Shown here: positions 21,399 to 31,127 of the stretch, piece by piece | Layout: every line of letters begins with the position of its first letter | How positions within the stretch are numbered: position 1 is the stretch's first letter | NCBI GenBank assembly: GCA_030156665.1 | Contig: JASGMB010000014.1 | Location: 1-47,215 of the forward strand | Direction of reading: 5' to 3' | From: Clostridiales bacterium | Lineage (GTDB): Bacteria; Bacillota; Clostridia; SK-Y3 | DNA length: 47,215 nt | The notes under the pieces: model-generated | Databases searched by the model: none | Seen by the model: the letters and a program-made list of their open reading frames with translations, nothing else | What the model was told of the DNA's origin: nothing | Position numbers and translations under genes: made by a program

Positions 21399-22277
21399 AT
21401 GAAGGTTATATTTATTTTTATAGATGGCTTCGGATTAGGAAGTGAAGATAAACAGATTAATCCATTATTTAGTGCGAATGTACCCAACATACTTCGAATG
21501 TTAAAAGAGTATATCGTAATTCCTACAGATCCTACTTTAGGGGTAAGTGGTTTGCCACAGAGTGCAACGGGACAAACGACGATTCTAACGGGCATAAATG
21601 CACCTCAAGTGTTAGGGAGACATTTGCATGGGCAGCCTACTATTACATTGAAAGAGATATTGTACAAATATAGTTTATTTAAAATGTTAAAAGAAAGGAA
21701 TATAAAAGTAACTAATGCAAATGTATATAGAGACCAGTATTTGCAACAAATTGATCAGCCTGTAAACAGAAAACTGCGACCATCGGCATCTACCGTTGCG
21801 TGTATGGCTGCTGGAGTTCCGTTTAGAACTGTAGAAAATTTAAAGCAGGGGAAAGGTGTCTATCACGATATTATTAACAAAGTATTAATTGAAAGCGGAT
21901 ATGATGTCCCGCTGATTGAACCGGAATTGGCAGCACAGAGGCTTTTCAACATATCTCAGGGGTATGACTTTACATTCTTTGAATATTTTATGACTGATAT
22001 TTTAGGACATAAACAGGGAAAAGAAAAGTGTGAAGAAATACTGGAGATATTGGATAGATTTCTAGGAGAACTGGATAGAATAATAGATTATACGAAAACA
22101 TTATTGATAATCACAAGTGATCATGGAAATATAGAGGATTTAACGGTAAAAACACATACTTATAACATGGTTCCTACTATTATACATGGCAGAAATGCTG
22201 AATTTTTTGCTAAAAAGATTGCAGCGTTAACAGACATCAACCCGGCAATTGTTGAATTATTTAGTCAAAATAACTAG
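21399..22277 (+). CDS. Phosphoglycerate mutase-like metalloenzyme
   Basis: 292 residues of the alkaline phosphatase/cofactor-independent phosphoglycerate mutase superfamily. Metal-binding and catalytic motifs are visible: FIDGFGLG near residue 7, SATGQTTILTG near residue 60 (the nucleophile-bearing helix; here the Thr of TGQTT is the likely nucleophile) and TSDHGNIED near residue 245. It is shorter than true glycolytic mutases (about 510 residues) and lacks the inserted domain, so glycolysis is unlikely. The substrate is unknown. The ATG lies about 8 bases after TTAGGAG. Confidence 0.8.
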   Translation: MKVIFIFIDGFGLGSEDKQINPLFSANVPNILRMLKEYIVIPTDPTLGVSGLPQSATGQTTILTGINAPQVLGRHLHGQPTITLKEILYKYSLFKMLKERNIKVTNANVYRDQYLQQIDQPVNRKLRPSASTVACMAAGVPFRTVENLKQGKGVYHDIINKVLIESGYDVPLIEPELAAQRLFNISQGYDFTFFEYFMTDILGHKQGKEKCEEILEILDRFLGELDRIIDYTKTLLIITSDHGNIEDLTVKTHTYNMVPTIIHGRNAEFFAKKIAALTDINPAIVELFSQNN

Positions 22278-22356
22278 TCCATCGTTTACTGTTCATAGCA
22301 ATTTAAAACAGTGAAAATTTGTGAGTGGTGAACTACCGGTAAAGGAAGTGAATTGT

Positions 22357-24834
22357 TTGACGTATAACATAGAGTTGCTTTCCCCTGCGGGTACTTGGGG
22401 AGCATTGGTAGCAGCAGTACAGAATGGAGCGGATGCCATTTATTTGGGTGGAAAAGCTTTTAATGCACGACAATATGCAGGCAATTTTGATAATGAAAAA
22501 TTGAAGCAGGCAGTAGAATACTGCCATATTAGAGGCGTGAAGATTTATTTGACAGTTAATACACTTCTTAATGATAGAGAATTGAAAGAATTAATTGACT
22601 ATATTATCTATGCATACAATATTGGTATTGACGCGGTAATTGTACAGGATTTAGGTGTTGCAAAATTAATAAAAGAAATCACACCGGATTTTAGTTTGCA
22701 TGCCAGCACACAGATGACTGTTCATAACCTTGACGGGGTGAAATTGTTAGAAAAAATAGGTTTTGACAGAGTGGTTTTAGCGAGGGAGTTAAGTTGTGAA
22801 GAAATAAAATACATATGTCAAAATACTTCACTGGAAATAGAAGTTTTTGTACATGGTGCACTATGTATCAGTTATTCCGGACAATGCCTCATGAGTAGTT
22901 TGATTGGTGGAAGAAGTGGCAATAGGGGACGTTGTGCACAACCATGCAGATTGCCTTATGAATTTATTGATAGAGAGTTGAAGGAAGTACTTTTTCCAAA
23001 AGTATTTAACCGAGATGAAAATCAAAAATATTTATTAAGCCCTAAAGATTTAAGTCTTATTAAACATTTAAACGCGCTAAAAAATGCAGGAGTAAAATCT
23101 TTTAAGATTGAAGGTAGGATGAAGCGCGCAGAATATGTTGCTGTCATAACGAAAATTTATAGACACTATTTAGACACCGGTCTTGCCATAGACCCAAAAG
23201 ATTATCATGAACTTTTACAAATTTTTAATAGAGGTGGTTTTACACAAGGATATTTTGAAGGAAAAACAGGACAAAACATGATGAGCTATAGAAAACCAAA
23301 TAATTGGGGGGTGCATATTGGTGAAGTAGTTTTATATGATAAAAAAAGACAGATGGTGCAAGTGAAGTTAAAAAGTAACTTGCATGTAGGTGATGGCATT
23401 GAAGTATGGACTAAAAGTGGACAAGGACAGGGAGCAGTTGTTACCAAATTAACAGCAGCTAATCATATTGTACAGTCTGCATCAAAAGGAGAAGTTGTAT
23501 CCTTTAAAATAAAAGGTGATATAAATAAAGGAGATAAAGTTTACAAAACTTCCGATATTAAACTAAATGAACAAGCAAAAATATCCTTTCATGAAAATGC
23601 GAACAATAGAACGATACCTATTTATGGAAACTGTAAAATTGAATTAGGGAAACCCATAAGTTTAAATTTATGGGATGACGAAGGTAATTTTATTGCATAT
23701 GTTGGAGAAAGGACTGCCGAGCAAGCTTTAATGAGTATAGATCTTCAGCCCGGTCTGGCATTGCCTATTAGTGAAATAAATAATGCAAGAAGAAATGCTG
23801 TAGAACTTTTGGAAAAAAGAAGAATTGATATTCACTTAGAAAAACGAACAAATATAGAATTAAAAAATATAAAGCATAAAATAAGCGGATTGTTGAAAGA
23901 TGATCGAATGGACCAAAAAACAGCAGAAATTAAATTGAGTGTGCAGATTCATCATTATCCACAGTTAAAAGCATTGACGAAAAATAATGTAGATAGAATT
24001 TATATTCCCGTAAACGTGTTTCTGAAAAATGATAGTAAAGAAAACTTAAAAAATATCATTCAAGATTATATTTCCCAGGAAATAGAAGTGTTCTGTGTTC
24101 TGCCAAGGATACTTCGGGAAAAAGATTTTCCAATATATATGGATGCTATTCAAAAATTAAATGATTTTGGGATTGCTGGGATCATGATTGGAAATATAGG
24201 CCATATGAATCTGTTAAAAGACAATAGGCATTTAAAATTATTTGGCGATTTTGGATTGAATGTGTTTAACTCTTTATCACTTTATGTGGTTCAACAATTA
24301 GGATTCAAAGGGGTGACACTATCACCGGAATTAACTCTTAAGCAGATCAAAGATATTAAGAAGCAGCCCTTAGAGATACATGCACAATCCGATAAGAATG
24401 TATTGGAGTCAGAAATTATTGTATACGGAAGACTACCTTTAATGGTAATGGAAAATTGTCCCATAGGCAATCTCTCAGAATATTTAAGTGCTGAACATAA
24501 ATGTCGATGCGACCAGCGAAACTATGGACTTCTAGACCGTAAAGGGATGGTATTTCCTATACAAACCAATAAATACACATGTAGAGCAGAAATACTAAAT
24601 TCACAACCAATTTTTCTAGCAGATAGTATGGATGACATATTGGCCAGTGGAACAAATGCTATGAGGTTGTTATTTACTATTGAAAGTCCTGAAAAGTGCG
24701 AAAAAATAACCAATTTATATAAAGATGCATTGGTGATGGGACAGGAAGCAGCAGTTAAGAAGCACAGTGATTTCGTCAATCAAATAGAAAAAGAAGGTTT
24801 TACTAGGGGACACTATTATAGAGGGGTGGAATGA
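22357..24834 (+). CDS. U32 family peptidase-like protein with DUF3656 domain
   Basis: About 825 residues. The N-terminal half starts ELLSPAGTWGALVAAVQNGA and contains the U32 signature region VFVHGALCISYSGQCLMSS and GRCAQPCRLPY with its four cysteines; the middle carries a beta-barrel-like DUF3656 (collagenase) region, and the C-terminus has a second cysteine set (NCPIGN, CRCDQRN). E. coli RlhA, a relative, hydroxylates 23S rRNA, so an RNA-modifying role is possible. The TTG at 22357 behind AAAGGAAGTG is preferred over the GTG at 22321 because homology starts there. Confidence 0.9.
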   Translation: MTYNIELLSPAGTWGALVAAVQNGADAIYLGGKAFNARQYAGNFDNEKLKQAVEYCHIRGVKIYLTVNTLLNDRELKELIDYIIYAYNIGIDAVIVQDLGVAKLIKEITPDFSLHASTQMTVHNLDGVKLLEKIGFDRVVLARELSCEEIKYICQNTSLEIEVFVHGALCISYSGQCLMSSLIGGRSGNRGRCAQPCRLPYEFIDRELKEVLFPKVFNRDENQKYLLSPKDLSLIKHLNALKNAGVKSFKIEGRMKRAEYVAVITKIYRHYLDTGLAIDPKDYHELLQIFNRGGFTQGYFEGKTGQNMMSYRKPNNWGVHIGEVVLYDKKRQMVQVKLKSNLHVGDGIEVWTKSGQGQGAVVTKLTAANHIVQSASKGEVVSFKIKGDINKGDKVYKTSDIKLNEQAKISFHENANNRTIPIYGNCKIELGKPISLNLWDDEGNFIAYVGERTAEQALMSIDLQPGLALPISEINNARRNAVELLEKRRIDIHLEKRTNIELKNIKHKISGLLKDDRMDQKTAEIKLSVQIHHYPQLKALTKNNVDRIYIPVNVFLKNDSKENLKNIIQDYISQEIEVFCVLPRILREKDFPIYMDAIQKLNDFGIAGIMIGNIGHMNLLKDNRHLKLFGDFGLNVFNSLSLYVVQQLGFKGVTLSPELTLKQIKDIKKQPLEIHAQSDKNVLESEIIVYGRLPLMVMENCPIGNLSEYLSAEHKCRCDQRNYGLLDRKGMVFPIQTNKYTCRAEILNSQPIFLADSMDDILASGTNAMRLLFTIESPEKCEKITNLYKDALVMGQEAAVKKHSDFVNQIEKEGFTRGHYYRGVE

Positions 24835-24951
24835 GATTTAGAGTAAGACTCATCACAGAGCTACAAAGCTAAGAGCCTTTCTCCAACATTCTTTCCATAA
24901 TATTCTTCAAACAAAAAATATACGCTCACTATTATGTAATGGAGGTCAAAA

Positions 24952-25413
24952 ATGAGTTATAAAATAGATGTGAAAATAAAATATGTCTCTTCAAAAATTG
25001 GGCAAGAAATTACGCCACCTTTTTATGCTACTTCCGGTTCAGCCGGGATGGATTTATCTGCTTGTATCCATCAACCGGTGGTACTTAAACCGGGAGAGAA
25101 AACAATTATTCCTACAGGCATAGCGATACAGTTGCCTTCAAATCAATATGTAGCACTCATCTTTGCACGAAGCGGCTTAGGGATAAAACATGGTATAACT
25201 ATGTCTAACGGCGTGGGAGTTATAGATAGTGACTATACCGGTGAAATTATGTGTGGACTAATCAATTTGGGAAGCAAATCATATACTATTCAACCCGGAG
25301 ACCGAATCGCGCAGATGGTGTTTATGCCGGTGGCGGTTGCTTCTTTAACACTTGTAGATGAACTAATAGATACTGAAAGAGGAATAGGAGGATTAGGTTC
25401 GACCGGTAAATAA
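24952..25413 (+). CDS. dut: dUTP diphosphatase
   Basis: 153 residues, the homotrimeric dUTPase fold. All five motifs are recognisable: SAGMDLSA, ARSGLGIKHG, NGVGVIDSDYTGEI, GDRIAQMVF and, at the C-terminus, RGIGGLGSTGK, which closes over the nucleotide. It hydrolyses dUTP to dUMP and pyrophosphate, keeping uracil out of DNA and feeding thymidylate synthesis. The ATG follows ATGGAGGT. Confidence 0.96.
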   Translation: MSYKIDVKIKYVSSKIGQEITPPFYATSGSAGMDLSACIHQPVVLKPGEKTIIPTGIAIQLPSNQYVALIFARSGLGIKHGITMSNGVGVIDSDYTGEIMCGLINLGSKSYTIQPGDRIAQMVFMPVAVASLTLVDELIDTERGIGGLGSTGK

Positions 25414-25544
25414 TTATATGACAAATTTTATATACAAAAATAAATTTTAAAATTTAAGTATAGTTTTCCACTATTTTATTCTTTTATATATTTCAGTAAA
25501 GTAGTATAATTGATAATGGTATTAATTTAAGGAGTTTTATTGAA

Positions 25545-25919
25545 ATGACTGTTGGAGATAAAATGATCGTTATATGTATGTTGTTTATTTCACTTACTAG
25601 CATGTTTATTATCAATACTTTTTTTTACGGTACAGCTGGTACAAGTGTTATCATTGAAGTAAATGGAGAACTATATGCACAATATAATTTTAATGAAATA
25701 ACTTCAACTAAATACATTGAAATACAAACTCAATACGGTTATAATAAGGTAGAAATAGAGAAAAACAGGGTAAGAGTAGTAGAAGCGGATTGTCCCGATA
25801 AATTAGATGTTTTAGCTGGATGGATTAGTAGGGCAAATCAAATGATTGTATGTTTGCCAAATAGAATGGTAGTAAAAATTGTAGGTAAAAATACTGAAAT
25901 CGATGGTGTATCATATTAA
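25545..25919 (+). CDS. NusG domain II-containing membrane-anchored protein
   Basis: 124 residues. One N-terminal membrane segment (IVICMLFISLTSMFIINTFF) is followed by an extracytoplasmic NusG domain II (VIIEVNGELYAQYNF, then VEADCPDKLDV and MIVCLPNRMVVKI). Proteins of this type usually stand before a Gx transporter gene, as here, in Clostridia; some are linked to FMN or quinone-related processes, but the function is not known. The ATG follows AAGGAG. Confidence 0.85.
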   Translation: MTVGDKMIVICMLFISLTSMFIINTFFYGTAGTSVIIEVNGELYAQYNFNEITSTKYIEIQTQYGYNKVEIEKNRVRVVEADCPDKLDVLAGWISRANQMIVCLPNRMVVKIVGKNTEIDGVSY

Positions 25920-25975
25920 CTTCTTAACTTTTGTAATAACCGAAGATCCTTCAAACAAAAAGAGGTTGTGAAATT

Positions 25976-26509
25976 TTGAAAACTACATTTAAGAATGTCT
26001 ATATTGCTATGCTCATAGCAATTGGACTGGTTTTACATATAATTGAATCGACTATACCGGTACCTATTAGCTTACCTGGGGCTAAACTGGGATTAGCGAA
26101 TATAACATCTCTTTTAACTGTTGTAATCTATGGACCTATAACAGCTCTTATTGTATCAGTGGTTAGAGCGACATTAGGAGGTATAATAGCTGGAGGGGTT
26201 TCTTCAATACCATATAGCCTTAGTGGTGCCGTTTTAAGTACTATAGTGATGTGGCTGGCGTATAAAGGATTATATCCTAGACTGAGCCTTATTGGTGTAA
26301 GTGTTTTGGGTGCTGCAGCACATAATATTGCACAATTATTTACTGCTTCATTAATTTTAAGTAATGTTGGTCTTTTCACCTATCTTCCGGTACTTCTGAT
26401 TATTGGGACTATCACCGGCTATTTTATCGGTTTGGTGTCTAATCTTACTGTGAAAACACTTAAATTTAATATTGATAAGCAGCAGGCGAGGGGGAGAAAA
26501 TTATTATGA
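25976..26509 (+). CDS. Gx transporter family membrane protein
   Basis: 177 residues with five or six membrane segments, of the family sometimes named heptaprenyl diphosphate synthase component I (Hpre_diP_synt_I). SLPGAKLGLANITSLLTVV and the glycine-rich GGIIAGGVSSIPYSLSGA stretches are characteristic and resemble ECF-type S components. It starts at TTG, ten bases after AGAGG. It forms a small operon with the NusG-II gene before it and DUF4321 after it. Transport of a small precursor is inferred only. Confidence 0.82.
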   Translation: MKTTFKNVYIAMLIAIGLVLHIIESTIPVPISLPGAKLGLANITSLLTVVIYGPITALIVSVVRATLGGIIAGGVSSIPYSLSGAVLSTIVMWLAYKGLYPRLSLIGVSVLGAAAHNIAQLFTASLILSNVGLFTYLPVLLIIGTITGYFIGLVSNLTVKTLKFNIDKQQARGRKLL

Positions 26510-26769
26510 TGAAACGAGAAAGAAATACATGGATATTTGTATTATTACTTTTAGTAGGTATTGTAATAGGTGGATTTTTAGGAGAATTTTTAAGTCAGTA
26601 TAAATATTTGGCGTTTTTAAATTACGGAAAAGAGTTTGGCATTAACTTAAACCGCCCTCTATTACTTGATTTAAATATTATGAAACTGTCATTTGCACTA
26701 CTTTTTAATATTAATATAGCAAGTATTATAGGCATTATTATCTCCATAATTATTTTCACGAAACTATAA
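26506..26769 (+). CDS. DUF4321 family membrane protein
   Basis: 87 residues with two membrane segments (WIFVLLLLVGIVIGGFLG and the C-terminal IASIIGIIISIIIF). DUF4321 proteins are conserved in Clostridia, usually just before maf, radC and mreB as here; the role is unknown, but cell-envelope work is plausible from the setting. The start overlaps the previous stop (ATGATGA). Confidence 0.8.
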   Translation: MMKRERNTWIFVLLLLVGIVIGGFLGEFLSQYKYLAFLNYGKEFGINLNRPLLLDLNIMKLSFALLFNINIASIIGIIISIIIFTKL

Positions 26770-26863
26770 AAGCTATAATTTGAAGGGGTCAAAAACAATA
26801 TAACGTAACAATACTTATCAATATTTAGTAAGAATCAATAATTTTTTAAAAAAGTGTGAAACT

Positions 26864-26918
26864 ATATTTAGTAACCATATTTCATATAAAAATTATATGA
26901 AATATGGTTACTAAATAT
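26864..26918. repeat. Perfect 26-bp stem with a three-base loop
   Basis: Bases 26864-26889 are exactly complementary to 26893-26918 around AAA. The outer end ATATTTAGTAA also occurs once at 26821-26831. There is no T tract after either arm, so it is not a standard terminator, though it may end transcription in both directions. Confidence 0.75.
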
Positions 26919-26948
26919 GCATTTTATGTATAAATATTGTTTTAATAT

Positions 26949-27044
26949 ATCGATAACGTACTTTAAAATTATAAATAAGTTAGGGTAGTTATCGATGAAA
27001 TTCGTGAAGTTTGTATTAAGGAAATATTGAATTTTAAACTTCGC
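26949..27044. repeat. Two-hairpin intergenic element, copy 2
   Basis: ATCGATAAC (26949-26957) and GTTATCGAT (26988-26996) again enclose exactly 30 bases. The box GTTATCGATGAAATT leads into a second stem, GTGAAGTTT (27004-27012) with AAACTTCGC (27036-27044), whose sequence differs from copy 1 while the pairing is kept. It ends 23 bases before the maf start codon. Confidence 0.7.
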
Positions 27045-27067
27045 TCATCATAAGTTAGGTGGATTGT

Positions 27068-27649
27068 ATGGTAAAAATTATACTTGCATCTGCTTCGCCA
27101 CGAAGGCAAGAGCTTTTACAACAAATAGGTCTAAAGTTTGAGGTTATGCCTAGTGCAGTTGAAGAAAAAATCGAAAATAATGCACCTCCCGAAGAAATAG
27201 TTCAACAGTTATCTTTTGTAAAAGCAAAAGATATTGCGAAAAATGTGGAGCAATCTTGTATTGTTATTGGAGCAGATACAATTGTTGTCTATAAAAATAA
27301 TATATTAGGAAAACCTAAAAATTATGATGACGCATACTCAATGTTAAAAATGTTGAGCGGGGATGCTCATAATGTCCTTACCGGCTTTACGGTTATTCGA
27401 ACCGATGATGGGAAGACAATAACAAATTATGCACAAACCTCAGTTAAATTTAGAGAAATAACAGAGGAAGAAATTATTGGATATATTAACACCCAAGAGC
27501 CTATGGACAAAGCCGGTGCATATGGTATTCAGGGGATAGGCAGTCTGTTGGTTGAGCAAATTAAAGGTGACTACTTTAATGTGGTAGGTCTGCCGATTGC
27601 TAAACTGATGCAAGTACTTAAAAAAGAGTTTGGGATAAAAATTTTATAA
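27068..27649 (+). CDS. maf: Maf family nucleotide pyrophosphatase
   Basis: 193 residues. The signature LASASPRRQELLQQIGL is at the start and GADTIVVYKNNILGKP follows; both are hallmarks of Maf/YhdE. These enzymes hydrolyse non-canonical or pyrimidine nucleoside triphosphates and overexpression inhibits septation. The ATG at 27068 lies five bases after AGGTGG; the GTG at 27059 overlaps that site. It opens the shape and division cluster as in B. subtilis. Confidence 0.94.
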   Translation: MVKIILASASPRRQELLQQIGLKFEVMPSAVEEKIENNAPPEEIVQQLSFVKAKDIAKNVEQSCIVIGADTIVVYKNNILGKPKNYDDAYSMLKMLSGDAHNVLTGFTVIRTDDGKTITNYAQTSVKFREITEEEIIGYINTQEPMDKAGAYGIQGIGSLLVEQIKGDYFNVVGLPIAKLMQVLKKEFGIKIL

Positions 27650-27769
27650 AGATAAAATTAGAACTGATAAATATAAATGTAGAATGTAGAATTTTTGTAT
27701 ATCAGGAAAGAAAAGATTATAATTTTAATTTTGAGTTCTGCATTCTTATTTGACTTAGAGGTGACAACA

Positions 27770-28473
27770 TGGAACGACAAGAATATCGGCTTAGAATAAA
27801 AGACTTACCTTTTGAAGAACGACCTTATGAAAAACTTGAGAAACATGGCGCAGAAGTGTTATCGAATGCCGAACTTATGGCAATAATTATTAGGACTGGA
27901 ACCAAATCTGAAACTTCCGTAGAAGTCGCACAAAGACTTCTTAAAGAATGTTCTCAAGATAGGGGTTTAGCGTTTCTTCACGATATTTCTCTTGAAGAAT
28001 TAAAGAGCATTAAGGGAATAGGGAGAGTAAAAGCAATTCAATTAAAAGCAGTTATAGAATTAGCAAAGCGCATAATATCATTTAGAAGTGAATGGAAAGT
28101 ATGTATAAGCTCTCCAGCAGATGTAAGTAGGCTTATCATGGAAGAAATGAGGTATCTCAAGCAAGAACATTTTAAAATTATTATGCTTAATGTGAAAAAT
28201 AATGTTTTAAAAAAAGTAGATATTACCGTAGGCACATTAAACTCGGCTATTGTACATCCAAGGGATGTATTTAGCGAACCGATTCGCAATAAATGTGCTT
28301 CCATCATTTTAATACATAATCATCCTAGTGGGGATCCAACTCCCAGTCAAGAAGATATAGATGTAACAAATAGAATTGTAGAAGCCGGTAAAATACTGGG
28401 AATAAGTGTTTTAGATCACATTATTATAGGAGATGGAAGATATATCAGCTTAAAGGAAAAAGGGATAATGTAA
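27770..28473 (+). CDS. radC: RadC/DUF2466 family JAMM-domain protein
   Basis: About 234 residues: an N-terminal helix-hairpin-helix region ([17 protein letters not shown] near residue 85) and a C-terminal JAB1/MPN-like domain with the zinc motif [14 protein letters not shown]. Despite the name, a role in DNA repair is not established. The ATG follows TTAGAGGTGAC. It stands between maf and mreB in the conserved order. Confidence 0.94.
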
Positions 28474-28508
28474 ATATAAGACTAACAAATTACGAAGGGA
28501 GAAAAACC

Positions 28509-29531
28509 ATGGCAGCGTTTTCAAAAGATATTGGTATAGATTTAGGTACAGCGAATACATTAGTACATGTTAGGGGAAAAGGAATTGTCGTTAAGGAACC
28601 CTCAGTAGTAGCAATGAATAAAAATACAGGTGATGTACTTGCTGTCGGAGATGAAGCAAAAAGTATGATTGGTAGAACACCTGGAAATATTATGGCCATT
28701 AGGCCTATGAAAGATGGAGTCATTGCAGATTTTGACATTACGCAAAGTATGCTTAAGTATTTTATTCGAAAAGCATATGCCGGACATAGTTTGTTTAAAC
28801 CGAGGGTAGTAGTATGTGTACCGTCCGGTGTTACCGAAGTTGAAAAAAGAGCTGTTGAAGAAGCTTCTATGCAAGCTGGTGCACGAGAAGTATATTTGAT
28901 TGAGGAACCAATGGCTGCAGCAATTGGTGCAAATCTTCCGGTTGACGAGCCTACAGGAAGTATGGTAGTGGACATTGGCGGAGGAACAAGTGAAGTAGCT
29001 ATTATTTCTTTAGGTGGCATTGTTACCAGTAAATCGCTGCGCATAGCCGGTGATGAGTTAGATGAAGCAATCATCTATTATGTAAAAAAAGAATACAATC
29101 TTATGATAGGAGAAAGAACAGCTGAAGAAATAAAAATTAAAATTGGTTCCGCTTATCATAAAGAACAAGAGGAATCACTTCAGATTCGCGGTAGAGATTT
29201 AATTACAGGTTTACCAAAACCTTTAAATTTAACATCAACCGAAATTCAAGAGGCGTTAAAAGAACCTGTTTACGCAATTGTAGATGCGATTAAATATACA
29301 CTTGAAAAAACCCCTCCTGAATTAGCTGCTGACGTAATGGATAGAGGAATTATGCTTACGGGTGGTGGTGCACTGCTCAGCGGTCTTGATAAACTTATAA
29401 AAGAAGAAACGGGTATGTCTGTGCACATTGCAGAAAATCCTCTGGATTGTGTAGTTTTAGGAACAGGAAAGGTATTAGATGAGATTCATACACTGAAGAA
29501 GGTCTTAATAACGCCTAAAAAAGTGAAATAG
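28509..29531 (+). CDS. mreB: Rod shape-determining protein MreB
   Basis: 340 residues of bacterial actin. The phosphate-1 loop [19 protein letters not shown], phosphate-2 [16 protein letters not shown] and the adenosine motif [18 protein letters not shown] are intact, and length is normal. It polymerises under the membrane and organises the elongation machinery with MreC, MreD, RodA and PBP2, all encoded downstream. The ATG is 9 bases after AAGGGAG. Confidence 0.97.
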   Translation: MAAFSKDIGIDLGTANTLVHVRGKGIVVKEPSVVAMNKNTGDVLAVGDEAKSMIGRTPGNIMAIRPMKDGVIADFDITQSMLKYFIRKAYAGHSLFKPRVVVCVPSGVTEVEKRAVEEASMQAGAREVYLIEEPMAAAIGANLPVDEPTGSMVVDIGGGTSEVAIISLGGIVTSKSLRIAGDELDEAIIYYVKKEYNLMIGERTAEEIKIKIGSAYHKEQEESLQIRGRDLITGLPKPLNLTSTEIQEALKEPVYAIVDAIKYTLEKTPPELAADVMDRGIMLTGGGALLSGLDKLIKEETGMSVHIAENPLDCVVLGTGKVLDEIHTLKKVLITPKKVK

Positions 29532-29542
29532 TAGGTGATGAA

Positions 29543-30385
29543 ATGCCCAGTTTTCTAAAAAATAAATATATACTTGCTCTAATTTTAACTACATTAATCA
29601 TTTTTATCTTTATGGGGATATCTGCTACCAACAGGCCTACTGTTACTCTTTTTGAGGATGTAGTAGGGGTAGTAGTATCCCCTATTCAAAAGATATTTTT
29701 TAGTATAGGTAAAAATGCTCAAAATTTTATACAATTTATTACCGAAATAAAAACACTAAAGCAGCAAAACGAAAGATATCTCAGAGAAATTGACGAACTG
29801 AAAGAAGAAAATAGAAAACTACAGGCTTTAAAAGATGAAAATGAACGACTTAGAGAGATGCTGGGGCTTAAAGACCGATTTGATAAATTTGAAATTATAG
29901 GAGCACAAATTATTGCTAAAGAACCGGGTAACTGGTTTAACGTTTTTACCATTGACAAAGGCACTGCTGATGGCCTGCAAAAAAATTCTGCCGTAATTAC
30001 CAGTAAAGGATTGGTAGGACATATATATGAAATAGGCATCAACCGTGCTAAAGTTATATCAGTCATTGACAGCAATAGTGCAGTAAGTGGACTAATTGTC
30101 AGAACCAGAGATATAGCGGTAGTAAAGGGAGATTTGACGCTGCAAAAAGATGGGCTGTGCAAAATGAGTTATATTTCGAAGGATGCAGACATTATTCCGG
30201 GTGATTTGATTGAAACGTCAGGATTAGGCGGTATCTATCCAAAAGGATTGTTAATTGGAAAAATAAAAGCAACTAAGAAAGAACCCTATGAAATCTCAAA
30301 ATATGCAATCGTTGAACCTGTAGTAGATTTTAAGCGTCTTGAAGAAGTGTTTGTTATAAAAAATACCGAGGCGGCATTACAGTAA
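29543..30385 (+). CDS. mreC: Rod shape-determining protein MreC
   Basis: 280 residues with one N-terminal membrane segment (ILALILTTLIIFIFMGI), a coiled coil (KTLKQQNERYLREIDELKEE region, residues 70-110) and the two-barrel extracellular domain with GNWFNVFTIDKGTADGL and SGLGGIYPKGLLIGKI. It links MreB to the periplasm-facing side and activates PBP2. The ATG follows GTAGGTGATGAA, 11 bases after mreB. Confidence 0.95.
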   Translation: MPSFLKNKYILALILTTLIIFIFMGISATNRPTVTLFEDVVGVVVSPIQKIFFSIGKNAQNFIQFITEIKTLKQQNERYLREIDELKEENRKLQALKDENERLREMLGLKDRFDKFEIIGAQIIAKEPGNWFNVFTIDKGTADGLQKNSAVITSKGLVGHIYEIGINRAKVISVIDSNSAVSGLIVRTRDIAVVKGDLTLQKDGLCKMSYISKDADIIPGDLIETSGLGGIYPKGLLIGKIKATKKEPYEISKYAIVEPVVDFKRLEEVFVIKNTEAALQ

Positions 30386-30453
30386 ATGATAGTTTGTAAT
30401 TACAAAACTTCCCCCTTCTTTAAACCGGCAAAGGGTAATCCCTTCTGTACTCT

Positions 30454-30485
30454 TATAGGAAATCATATAAGCATAATTTCCTATA
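30454..30485. repeat. Ten-base inverted repeat between mreC and mreD
   Basis: TATAGGAAAT (30454-30463) and ATTTCCTATA (30476-30485) are perfect complements with 12 bases between. There is no T tract. It lies in an unusually long 161-base gap inside the mre operon. Confidence 0.5.
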
Positions 30486-30546
30486 CATTGTAAAATAAGT
30501 TTATTTATAACTATTAACTGCAAATTAAACTAAAAGGGGTATATAC

Positions 30547-31056
30547 GTGAGAGCATTTATTATAGGTGTGATACTGGTTATTACCTATGTATTACAATCA
30601 ACAGTATTACAGTATATTGAACTGTGGAATATAAAACCTAATCTAATAGTAATGCTGGTTATTTACTTTGCTTTGCTAAGAGGAAATGTTGAAGGTGGAA
30701 TAGTTGGTTTATTTGGTGGAATGTTATTGGATATTCTTAGTGGGAAAGTATTTGGACTTTATGCGTTAATTGGCATGTATATTGGTGTTTTGGCAGGAAA
30801 TTTCAATAAAAGATTTTTTAAAGAAAACTATCTTGTTGCTTTATTATTTACTTTTATTTTTACGATAATATATGAGTTTATTTTTTATTTTTTTAATTAT
30901 TTTATATGGGGAGAAACAAGAATTATATATGTTTTTAAGAATATTATTATACCGGAAGTACTATACAATTGTTTTTTAGCGGTTCCAATATATAGCTTTG
31001 TCATAAAAATTAACAATTGGTTAGAAATAAAGGAAAAAAGATCCAGAAAATACTAA
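30547..31056 (+). CDS. mreD: Rod shape-determining protein MreD
   Basis: 169 residues with five to six membrane segments. Conserved family features are IKPNLIVMLVIYFALLRGNVEG-type sequence (residues 29-50) and GLFGGMLLDILSGKVFGLYA. It is the integral membrane partner of MreC. It starts at GTG, seven bases after AAAAGGGG, and precedes the PBP2 gene by 71 bases. Confidence 0.93.
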   Translation: MRAFIIGVILVITYVLQSTVLQYIELWNIKPNLIVMLVIYFALLRGNVEGGIVGLFGGMLLDILSGKVFGLYALIGMYIGVLAGNFNKRFFKENYLVALLFTFIFTIIYEFIFYFFNYFIWGETRIIYVFKNIIIPEVLYNCFLAVPIYSFVIKINNWLEIKEKRSRKY

Positions 31057-31127
31057 GACTAAAATATTCAGAAAAATTTAAGAGAATCTTTATGATGGTA
31101 TGGTCTTAAGTAAAGGTGAGATGATCA

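Noticed and set aside
26005-26017. TATGCTCATA inside the Gx transporter gene as another regulon site
   Set aside because: It lies within coding sequence without promoter elements, as does a similar match near 27363; both are taken as chance.
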